Source: Volvariella volvacea V23
Taxonomy: Eukaryota; Basidiomycota; Agaricomycetes; Agaricales; Pluteaceae
Reading direction: 5' to 3'
Length of the DNA stretch: 64,000 bases
Assembly (NCBI GenBank): GCA_000349905.1
Contig: KB722737.1
Location: 2,307,158 to 2,371,157, forward strand
The position numbers were made by a program, and so were the translations under genes. Below, piece by piece: positions 13,048 to 22,318 of this stretch (within the stretch, counting starts at the first letter, position 1; each line of letters opens with the position of its first letter). The notes beneath the pieces are model-generated. The model made no database searches. It saw only the letters and a list, made by a program, of their open reading frames with translations, and had not been told where the DNA came from.

Positions 13048-14613
13048 ATGGAAAACGCCAATCAGTCCGAGCACGAACAAATATCTACTGCTCTTGATGT
13101 TGAACAACTAGAGGTGAATCTTTACAGGTCTAAGTCTTTGTGGTTACCAGTCAGGGCTCGTGGTGTCTTCGGAGGGTGAGTATCTCCTGACACTTTGGTA
13201 TATAGCCACGCTATTCATGGCTCTATCCCCTTCCATTCCTCAAACAACAATATTCATCAATACCTTCGCATCGCCTTCAGGCAGGTTATCAGCCAAGCTC
13301 TTGTCTCGGCCACCAATTGTGTAGACCCTGCTTTCAGTCTTCATGTAAGTAATGTTTCTTCCGAATGATTGAGAGCGCTCAGCGCACAGCACACGCATGA
13401 CACTGACTTGGACATATGCTGTTGTTGAATCATCTCTAGTCGTTACACGTGAGCATCTCGTCATTGATTAATGCGAGTGCTGTTATCCATAATTCATATT
13501 GCCCTAGTGTTACTTCCTGACAAGTGCCTCCCCATCGACGCCAATTGTGTACAACGTTGAACGGGTTCGACAGGGCAGATCTTATGTCACCCGTTCTGTC
13601 AAGGCGATTCAGAATGGCCGAACCATCTTCGTCATGATGTGTTCATTTCAGAAGCCTGAACCTTGGCAACCTACTTACCAATGGCATATGCCTGCTGTCG
13701 CACCGCCAGAGGATTGCGAATCAGATGAGGATCGCTATGAGAGGATGGCACAAGACGAGACGCTGTCCGCAAGGGCTAGAGAGATATGGCTGCAATTAAA
13801 AACGGTAGGACAACTTGGCGGCTATGGCACGTTGCTGACGAGGCATATATAGGAGCGGTCGAAAAGTCCTATCGCCATTAGAATAGCAAAAGAGGGGGAC
13901 ATTACCGCTGACGGAACGATCAGGTACATGTACTGGATGCAAGCGCGCTCTATACCTAAATACGAAGCACCATTCCAAAAGGTAGGTGGTATCGCTTTGC
14001 TTTACTTGCGAGAGTACGAATTGCATCCTAACACTTGTGGCTAGTGCATTCTCAGCTATATCTCTGACTTGCATTTGTGCGTCGGCTCTATTGGAGGTTT
14101 GGGTCGCGCTTACATCTGCATTTGGACAGCATCTCAAGTGCAGCACGCATTATGGGGCTTAAACGATTTGGGAAAGGCCCTGAGGCGTTGGGTATGACTG
14201 TGAGTCCTTGCCTTCTGCGGTTCCTTTGGGGTAGTGATAGAGCATGGCCCAGTCTAGCATAGATCATTCCATATATTTCTATAGGTATGATTAATTATGG
14301 TTTCATTAATTCCGGCCCTCTCACGACGAGCAGCGATGACTTTGATTGTGGGGATTGGCTTCTCCATGTGGTAAGTCGATAATAAGTCGCGACGAATATC
14401 TTTGACGTGGTGGTGTCAGGTGGTTTGCCCTCGAGGTGGATCTGGCCGGGCTGTTGTTCATGGCAGGGTAAGAAAAGCATTTATGCCCAATTGCACAGCT
14501 GATGGGTAGTCTTGCAGATGTATACACGAGAGGGGACATTGGTCGCTGTTACATCTCAGGAGGGGGTGGTACGCGCCGACATCAGGCAACCCTCTGGTAC
14601 CCCTAAACTATAG
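13048..14613 (+). CDS. TES1: Acyl-CoA thioesterase II (TesB/Tes1 family), probably peroxisomal
   Basis: Hydrolyses acyl-CoA to free acid and CoA, normally in peroxisomes alongside beta-oxidation. Double hot-dog fold. The protein starts MENANQSEHEQIST, then LDVEQLEVNLYRSKSLWLPV and GVFGG. After introns come QVISQALVSATNCVDPAFSL and the family motif LHSLHCYFL, which needs a 9-nt exon (13440-13448). The first domain continues with YNVERVRQGRSYVTRSVKA. Domain two has CILSYISDLHF, SSAARIMGLKRFGKGPEALG, SSIDHSIYFY (catalytic Asp), DFDCGDWLL, PRGGSGRAVVHGR and VTSQEGVVRADIRQ (catalytic Gln in SQEG). The C-terminus is PKL, a variant of the PTS1 tripeptide SKL. About eight introns are present and the frame is intact throughout. 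Confidence 0.9.
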
Positions 14614-16064
14614 TCTTTAATCGTTTCTTCAGAGGCCGTAATCTTGTATAATCACTTAGAGTATCATCAATGCACATTCTGGAGACATAGCTGACATGGT
14701 GTGTGATGGGACCTATACCTGGGCCCGTGTACCGTGCGATCGACGAGGAGAAGGAAGTGATCATTGCAGGGGAACTATGCTGTTAAGACACTGATAGAGA
14801 ACATACAAGTGCAAGAGAATAGTACTCCTTTAAGCGGTAAGCCCTTATCAGCAAATGTCGGACAAGGGTGGGACAGAAATGCGGATAGGTATGCGAGCAT
14901 GCGAAGTATGCAGACGACGAATAACGTTTAATTCTTTCTGCGGAACGAGCATCCTATGAAGAGAATCAATTCAGAGCCCTGAAAATTAATGGTGTCTAGC
15001 TCACCCTCCGTTAGCCGTGCCTTACCACCTGTCGGCTGGCAGAGGACACTTGAGCACGCAGTGCAGAGGACGACGGTTTGCGCATGCGAGAAGACGGTGG
15101 TGATGGCGAAGCAACCTATAGGTGAATTGGATGAGTATGTTTCAGGTTATATGAGGGCAGAATCTATTACCAGGGCATTTAACATCCATGAAATAAGAAT
15201 TGGGTGACTGCACGAGTCTCTTGAGCTTGTGCTGTTTCTTTTCGAATTCAGCGGAGGGGTGGAGCAGATCAATGGCGAGAGTCTGGGATTACAGTGAGCT
15301 TCAGGTGCAGAACGCGTGTCTGGATGCACGCACCATGGTGGATGTGGCGATGTGCTTGTGCTAAAGCAAGTTTTTTGTTATACGGGACGTCGACAAGCGA
15401 GCGAAAAGGTGTGTGGATAGACGTTGAACAAGGTTTAGGTTCAAGTTGAGGCGGAGATTGAAATTGTGCGCAAACTCGGCACCGACCAACCCTCCGAGTC
15501 AGGTCCACGTCAAATTACTCACGGCCCTCCCGTTACCGGCGGACCTTCATTAATTAAGTAAGCTGAGAATGGTCCAAATTGACATGTTTAGCCTTTTTGG
15601 GCTATCAAGAAGCTACCTCCTGTATGACAGGGACTTTCTGATGGAGGCTGAGGAAGAAACAAAAGAGAACATGGATGAGTTTGGTCAGCCGTGCAGAGGA
15701 CACAGGTGTGGATCGCGAGATGGTCACGCCAAGTGACAAGGAACGGAGATAATTTGCAGGGTGATGAAACGCCAGTTGCTGCACCTACGAGGGGCGTCGT
15801 TGAGCGCTGAAAGGGATTGAGGCGAGCGAAGGGTGTTGATAAGTGGATGATAGGTGGGGTATTTGTCTTGGTGCTATTGTTTTCTGGAGGACAGAAAGTA
15901 CAAGGGCAGAGAGCCGGAGAGAGCCGCTTCATGGGCATGTGCGAATGACAATTGGCGTTGTATTTTGGGCGTCCCTGCAGATTCTTTTTGTCTCGATTGC
16001 GGAGGGAATCTGCGCCAGCTCATTAGTTACAGCTCAGAATGTCAACTCGTTCCTGTATCAGCCC
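14614..16064. other. Long intergenic region
   Basis: About 1.45 kb without a supportable gene. Scattered ORFs of 60-116 codons occur on both strands but show no family motif, and no spliced continuation was found. It lies upstream of the BTG/Tob gene and probably includes its regulatory region. Confidence 0.5.
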
Positions 16065-16071
16065 TATAAAA
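16065..16071 (+). promoter_or_regulatory. TATA box of the BTG/Tob gene
   Basis: TATAAAA, 284 bp before the ATG at 16355. It is followed by a C/T-rich leader from about 16075 to 16350 (many TCTCC, CTTCC and CCGTC runs). This layout of TATA plus pyrimidine-rich leader is often seen at strongly transcribed fungal genes. Confidence 0.55.
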
Positions 16072-16354
16072 TCCGCCTCTCCATTTCTTCTCCTCCCCAT
16101 CCACGGCTCCTACGCCCCAAGGTTTGTGCTTCCAAGTCCGCGACGTCCAGGCATTCAGGCCTCTCAAGTCATATTCGCTTTGCGAATTCACGCTACACAT
16201 TTGACGTCTCTACTTCCGTTCTTTATCCCTCGTTCTCTTCCCCAAGTCTCCCGTCTCCCCCGAGTCTCCTTCCTTCCCAACCCCTCGTCCCCGTCACCCA
16301 TCGCCGGTCGATTATCTCCCGCTCTTACTCCTTCTCTCCCACTTCTTATTTCCC

Positions 16355-17161
16355 ATGGCCGCATCAGTCGCAACCTCTGCAAACCTCTCCGTTACCCTTT
16401 CGCACGCCATCTCATTTCTCACAAAGCCCTTGGGTGCATCCCATTCACCAGAGACCGTGTTGAAGCTCCAGCTCCAGCTCGAAGCGAGTCTGACTAACCA
16501 CTATGCTCCAACTTGGAATATCAACGACCCCCTTCGTGGCTCAGCACACCGATGCTTGACCCTTTCACCGGGCGCCATCCCCCCTCGCGCCATCTATGCT
16601 GCCTGTCTCGCTACCGGTGTCCAATGGTTCGAGTGGATCGCCTCACTTGGAGGACAGGAATTCGATTTCCTTGTCGATCCTGGCCATGTCTCCCTTCGCC
16701 TTCGCGACCAGCTCGTCACCGTTTGGGCAGACGAGGGGTCGCCAGCTCACACAGGGAAGAGCTTCGCACAACTCATAATGGAGCAGGACGGCGAGGATGA
16801 CGAGCAACTTTTCAATCTTATTGCGGATGAAACTAAATCACCAGCCTGGATCGTGACACCCTCTACACGTTCAACTTCGCCTCTCTCCGCAATCTCCGCC
16901 CACTCGCGGTGCAGTTCCCGATCCTCCAATGCTAGCTCCAGCAAGACATTTAGCTCTGTGGAAACATCCCCTTCTCGCACCTCTCCAGATTCGCACCAGT
17001 CACGTAGGGAGCGTGCCAGACAGGCTCGCGTCTTTGTGGACACTAGCAAGACAGAAGTCACTCCTTATGATGGCGGCAACACCACTGTCCTGACAGGCGG
17101 TGTTATGCTTGGCGGATCCCTTGGGAAACCAAAGAAGCCTTCAAAATCCTCTTCCGCCTGA
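16355..17161 (+). CDS. BTG/Tob-family (anti-proliferative) domain protein
   Basis: An uninterrupted 268-residue reading frame, unusual in this intron-rich window. Residues about 1-125 match the BTG fold: an N-terminal helical part (LSHAISFLTKPL), then LEASLTNHYAPTWNINDPLR, then GSAHRCLTLSPGAIPPRAIY. These correspond to BTG box A with the W-x-P-x-x-P/G-x-x-x-R-C pattern. The segment EFDFLVDPGHVSLRL corresponds to the WVDPGEVSYRI block. The rest is a Ser/Thr-rich disordered tail ending LGGSLGKPKKPSKSSSA. In animals these domains bind the CNOT7/CAF1 deadenylase and accelerate mRNA decay. A fungal Caf1 partner is a reasonable inference but is not shown here. Confidence 0.75.
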   Translation: MAASVATSANLSVTLSHAISFLTKPLGASHSPETVLKLQLQLEASLTNHYAPTWNINDPLRGSAHRCLTLSPGAIPPRAIYAACLATGVQWFEWIASLGGQEFDFLVDPGHVSLRLRDQLVTVWADEGSPAHTGKSFAQLIMEQDGEDDEQLFNLIADETKSPAWIVTPSTRSTSPLSAISAHSRCSSRSSNASSSKTFSSVETSPSRTSPDSHQSRRERARQARVFVDTSKTEVTPYDGGNTTVLTGGVMLGGSLGKPKKPSKSSSA

Positions 17162-17765
17162 GGTTGATAGCTGGTGCTCAGACATTGCGTTTACGCATGC
17201 AACGATTTCGTTCTTACGCTTTTTATGAACCCTCCGATGGACACTTTGATCAGTGACAAAACGCCCCTCACGACTAGTTCGAACCGTTATTTCGTCTTTG
17301 CATCATACCCCCAACGACGCACTTCTACATTACAGCACTTTGTATTAGTCTATTTTGTTTATCTCCCTTTTGTCTTTCCTTTCTCCAGAACCAAATGTGT
17401 AGCACGCACCTCACGCTTTTCTACGATACCACTTTGCTTTGCACGCGTCGTTTTACATTACCTACCTACTCTACTAATTCCCGGGGGATTGATGTCCCTT
17501 TAATATCTGTTAGTTGTCGATAGTCTTGTCGCCGCACTGGGTCCGGCTACAGCTCATGCTCATTGATTTGTGCATGCTCAATTGATAATCTCACGCTCAG
17601 ATCTGATCCCATTTGTGAGCCGAGCCCTGACCCCAAGGAAAATCTCCAAACGCCTCATCCTAAGGGACGCGGAATTCCGCTCCTTAACTGTATATTATCT
17701 CCCCAATCTTGCTCAAGACCGAGCACTCTCTCGCTTCATCTAGCCTTTCCTTACAGTCCAGGATC

Positions 17766-19317
17766 ATGAACGCATTTACAGTTGCGCTTCGTCTTTCTCG
17801 TCGTCAACTTACACGGGGTCTAGCTACGCATGCGCATAACCCGGCATCATCCTCGATAAAGCCTACGCGGCATGATTGGACTAAGCAAGAGATACAGACT
17901 ATCTATGACGGCCCTCTAATGGATCTAGTCTTCCGAGCGGCTTCGGTGCACCGACAGTATCACGATCCCTCCAAAATCCAGCTTTGCACTCTCATGAACA
18001 TCAAAAGTGTGTTGCACCCGCTTTAACTCCTGGATCATGTACTAACTCACTTGCATAGCTGGTGGATGCTCGGAAGATTGTGAGCTGAGGTCCCTAAACG
18101 TGAACTCAGCATAACTTATCGAAAACTATAGGTTCCTACTGCTCACAATCATCGCGTTATTCAACGCCGACCAAGGCCTCCCGTCTGGTCGATATCGAAC
18201 CGGTGCTCGAAGAGGCGCGAAAGGCAAAGGCAAACGGAAGCACTCGCTTCTGCATGGGAGCTGCCTGGCGAGATCTAGCTGGCCGTAAGCGGGGATTTGA
18301 AAAGATTTTGACCATGGTCCGAGAGGTCAGAGGAATGGGGATGGAAGTTTGCACCACATTGGGGATGCTAACTCCGGAGCAAGCCCGTCAACTCAAAGAG
18401 GCGTCAGTGTCGATTTCCATGCCTGTCTTTTATTGCTGTGTTGAAGCAGAATCTCGTCAAATTCAGGGGTCTGACAGCTTATAATCACAACCTCGACACT
18501 TCCCGCGAATTTTACCCTCAGGTGAAATTGCTGGATTCAAGTCAAGGAGTCCCACCTCTGACAGTTTCTGTAGGTCATTACTACCCGTTCCTACGACGAC
18601 CGTCTGGACACTATCGCTGCTGTCCGTGAGGCTGGCATCAGCGTTTGTTCCGGTGGTATACTTGGGCTTGGCGAATCTGACAAAGACCGTGTAGGGCTAA
18701 TCTGGGAGGTGTCCAAGTAAGTGGGCGAGCTTATGGTCCTCTTAAGAATTATTTATCCGCTGTTCATCAGTATGCCAGAGCACCCCGAATCTTTCCCTGT
18801 CAACGCACTGGTGCCCATCCCTGGTACTCCGCTGGAGGGTAATGAGGTGAATCCCTTCACCGATTATATGCAGATTCCGAGTGACACTACTCCCCCAGCG
18901 CGTTCCTCACCATACGCTTGTTCGCACAATTGCCACGGCGCGAATTGTGCTGCCGGCCACTATCATTCGACTGGCGGCCGGAAGAAATACACTGTCTGAG
19001 GCCGAACAATCCATGTGCTTTATGGCTGGTGCCAATGCTGTTTTTACTGGGGAAAAGATGTTAACGACACCATGTGAGTACTGCTGGGCGAATATAATCT
19101 CGAACGGAAATATTCATATGCCTTTCACGTCCATAGGTTCACCATGGGACGAGGTTAGTAATACATCTATTGACTTGAGCGCTTTGTAACATGTATCTAG
19201 GACAAGGCCATGATGGAGCGTTGGGGGTTGCAAGGAATGGGGAGCTTTGAGCAAGCTGGAGTTGCTAGCAAAGAAGCCGCACGACTCGAGCAAACAAGTA
19301 ATTCACCTACAGCATAA
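17766..19317 (+). CDS. BIO2: Biotin synthase (radical SAM)
   Basis: Inserts sulfur into dethiobiotin to make biotin, in mitochondria. Exon 1 from ATG 17766 encodes an Arg/Ser-rich presequence ([20 protein letters not shown]), then [20 protein letters not shown] and [12 protein letters not shown]. The next exons carry [18 protein letters not shown], the C-x3-C-x2-C radical-SAM cluster site, then [19 protein letters not shown] and [34 protein letters not shown], the [12 protein letters not shown] block and [12 protein letters not shown] follow. The C-terminal half has [19 protein letters not shown] and [21 protein letters not shown] last exon begins [20 protein letters not shown] and stops at 19317. 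The frame is intact across about seven introns. No BIO3/BIO4 partner is visible nearby. Confidence 0.92.
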
Positions 19318-19950
19318 ATACGGTAACCTAACTACAGAAGGTTCGTTGATTACCAAATATCATATGGGACTACGACTTATTATTGGATTATTCCTCTTAG
19401 ATGTACTGCTATTATTTGATTTATTCTTTCTTTGTGTGACGGTATCCTTATACGGACCGAGGCCAATTATGCCTCGCCATCTGAAACGTATAGTAGACAG
19501 CTATTTATCCGCGCATCGATTGCTTCTTATTCGCAGTCAATTACTCGCAATTTCTCTGATGGGTACTCAGGATTGCCATATGTCACCGCCGCATCCAGGA
19601 TTTTCATTTGCCTGCGTTGGTAACTAGGCGAAGTCAACTGGTTGAGATCCCTGTATTGTGAAATTAATTGAGTGTGATCTGGATGTAGAGTCGCTTCTAT
19701 CGGCACCGCTTCAAGTGCCTGAATATTGTTATGGGAGTGAAGTCCTTGATTGACCTCGCACACTTTTTCTGCATTGTATGTATCACGTCACACCTCGATG
19801 TAGAAATTATACTTACTTCACTTGTCAACCCCCCACATTCGGGGAGAATCCAAGCCAAATTTTCTTCAAGTAGCCGCTGGCCTGGAAGAAAAAGTGATTT
19901 CCCTCTACGAACACCGCCAGCAGATCTGCTTATGCCTTCCGGGAGCCCTC

Positions 19951-21000
19951 ATGTTGACAAACTATCAGTATATTATGTATGAGAGGAGACATACCCTCCA
20001 TCAATTGCCCTCTGGTCATTTTGTTCAACCCATCCCGGAGGTATCTAGCTCCATACAGCCAGCGCAACCCATCGGCCATGCTGTGACTAGCTACGGCTGG
20101 CCCCGTTCACCTCATAGGTCCGCGCATTTCTCTGTTACTTTTATGGTGGACTCGAGCTCTCCACACCATAGATATGTTGCCGTGGCCGCGACCACAGTGC
20201 AGGCTATAGTATCTAGCCACTGGAACCAGGCAGCCGAGCTGGTACCCATGGCGGTGTGAGTTGGCCTATTCTCCTCCACATCGCTACTCAGAAATCTCGC
20301 AGGCGCGTATCAATAGTTGACTACTGGGGGCATATTATTTTGGACACTTGCATCCGTTCAGCGTTAGTAGCTTATCCAAGTTGATAATATCGGGACACTT
20401 AATCCATTCTTTCAAGGTATCCAGTGTACGATCATCGTACTGCCGATACGGGAATAAGTCATTCCCAGCTTTTAAATGGTACAGGCACACGGACACCACT
20501 CAATCTATGGCTCACGTCCTCCAACAATTAGCACCCCCTTTTGCAGAGGTTCAGGCAACAGTGGCAAGTCTGATATCTGATAAGATTCTCGTTGGGCATT
20601 CACTCTGGGTGTTCCTTTCCGTAGGTTCGGATTTAACTGAGATCGAATGTTGGCATTGATAATTACGAAGATACTTGGGTTGACTCATCTTGCTTTGGAA
20701 ACAAGAGACCTTGGGTTATACAAACCCCTGCGCAAGAAGATCAAGAGCAAAAAGATGGTAGAGTTACAGGTCTTGGTGCGTTGCTTCTTGGGGCGTAATA
20801 TAGGCATGGGCTTTGAGGATCCAGTAAGTAGTACGCACCCTTATGGTTCCTCGTGGATCACGGTTCTCGACCAGGTGGAATTGGCACGCGCAAGTATGGA
20901 TTTATTCAAGTCAGTGGAAGGCTCGTTTGAAGGCGCTGTTGAGGCAGGGGGATGGCCTTGCAACTTGCCACCAAGGTCATACATAGATTTCTACCGATAG
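19951..21000 (+). CDS. REX4-like 3'-5' exonuclease homolog with lost catalytic residues (pseudoenzyme or decaying gene)
   Basis: Exons match RNA exonuclease 4 in order: YVAV...; VRVSIVDYWGHIILDTCIRS; YPVYDHRTADTGISHSQLLN; APPFAEVQATVASLISDKIL followed by VGHSLW; ILGLTHLALETRDLGLYKPL; and ELARASMDLFKSVEGS. Active REX4 proteins are DEDDh nucleases. The first motif (usually DCE after YVA[VI]) reads AAT at 20185-20193. The last motif (usually H-x-x-x-ED-A) reads VELA at 20875-20886, so its Asp and His are gone. The second Asp could survive as SDL just after HSLW, but the exon join there is not clean: a read-through gives a stop after WH. Frame nevertheless stays consistent across at least four inferred introns. 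The start is uncertain; ATG 19951 is only the best guess. The stop is at 21000, 100 bp before the next gene. Confidence 0.65.
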
Positions 21001-21100
21001 TTTACAATTTATGATAATTCGAGCATTTAATTAAGAAGCGTTCGGCAAATGCCGAGAACTAGGACGTAGTGCCCGCTATGGATCATCTCTAATTACAACA

Positions 21101-22192
21101 ATGGCTGAGCCGTCCTCCTTGAATCACCCTCTGGCGCGTTTCCACCCACATTACCAATTTTTGTCGCCATTCGATTCACTGCAGCATGCAAATGATTCTG
21201 GTCCCAACGAGTGAGTACTCATCACATCTTAGTGACAATGCTCATGCCATCTCTCTGGAATAGTTCAGACTTGGCTCTCCCACCGCTTGGGGACCAGAAC
21301 TCGTGGTATTACCCATCACATGGGCATGACTCAGATGAAGAATCGCTGCCAGTGAGTACAAGTGGTGGAAATTGGGGAAACAAGACGGCGAGAGGTGCAC
21401 GATGGGTTCGTCGAGGAAAAATAACGTCATGGGGCCCTGCAATGGGGGACTGGGAGGCAAGTTGATCTAGCGGAATGAAGTTGTTGTCGTCTGATCCTAT
21501 TGCAGGCAGAAGATCGCGCAAGGAGGCGCGTCAAGTCCCTATTGCCAGCGGAACGACGCTCGCCCTCTCCCCCGACGTTGCCACACTTGTTGCGTTCTCC
21601 GTCACCACCAACCCTAGCACCCTACCCCGCACCAGCAACACAACATCTAAGTTTCACATCTTTTGTCATGGACAAATCCGTTGTACACAGTTTTCGCTCG
21701 AACCTTATCAACGAACTGGAAGGCTCAACAAATTCACTCATAGAAGGGGAGGTAGTGATGCGCAGGGCGTTGGGACGATTGTGGCAGGTCATCAGTGAGG
21801 ACCCAGACGAATCGCTTGGGCTTGGGTCTGTAGTTCCTAAGCGAGAGGACGAGGACGAGGAGGATGAACAAGACGACCAGGCCAGACGGATCGCAAGAGC
21901 ACCGGACCTAACACCAGCACCGCATAAGCTATTTCTCTCAGCTTATCCCGATGGTGCAAATGACCATTCGCACTTCTTATCTCCTCCAATGCAATTGGAG
22001 ACATTAGAGAAGTCCTTAGCTACACTACGTGAACTACAAGATGATGGAAGAGAATATGTGGAGCGATTGCACGAGATTAGGGAAGGACTTGGAGACATCC
22101 GGGCTAATCGAGATGGAATGTGGATTTTTGTTCGAGAACGGGCAATAAAGGAATTGCAGGATGTAGCGCTTACTGCAGCAGCGTCGATGTGA
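21101..22192 (+). CDS. RXT2: RXT2-like subunit of the Rpd3L histone deacetylase complex
   Basis: Starts MAEPSSLNHPLARFHPHYQF at 21101. After a short intron comes GNKTARGARWVRRGKITSWG, then DWEAEDRARRRVKSLLP after another intron. This block is the N-terminal signature I associate with the RXT2 family. It continues PSPPTLAPYPAPATQHLSFT and SFVMDKSVVHSFRSNLINEL, an acidic run (EDEDEEDEQDD), and a C-terminal helix rich in E/R (ELQDDGREYVERLHEIREGL). Rxt2 is a structural subunit of the large Rpd3 co-repressor in yeast. The assignment rests on the GNK-x-x-R-x-ARWVR motif and overall layout, so an alternative nuclear family is possible. The catalytic subunit RPD3 lies about 10 kb upstream on the same strand. 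It ends 126 bp before BLM10. Confidence 0.6.
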
Positions 22193-22318
22193 TGTATGTA
22201 GGCCTTTATTATAAGTGCGTGAACACATTGGCTGAGGACAATTCCGATCAGGGCGCCGATAGCGCCACTCTCCACTGCTTTCTTCACTTCCCTCATCCGC
22301 TATTCGCACCGCTACGAA

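Noticed and set aside
15843..16463. 206-codon ORF overlapping the BTG leader
   Set aside because: It covers the TATA box and C/T-rich leader in another frame; composition is that of translated pyrimidine-rich UTR.
17766..19317. Biotin biosynthesis gene cluster
   Set aside because: Only biotin synthase is present; no BIO3/BIO4-type gene lies within the window.
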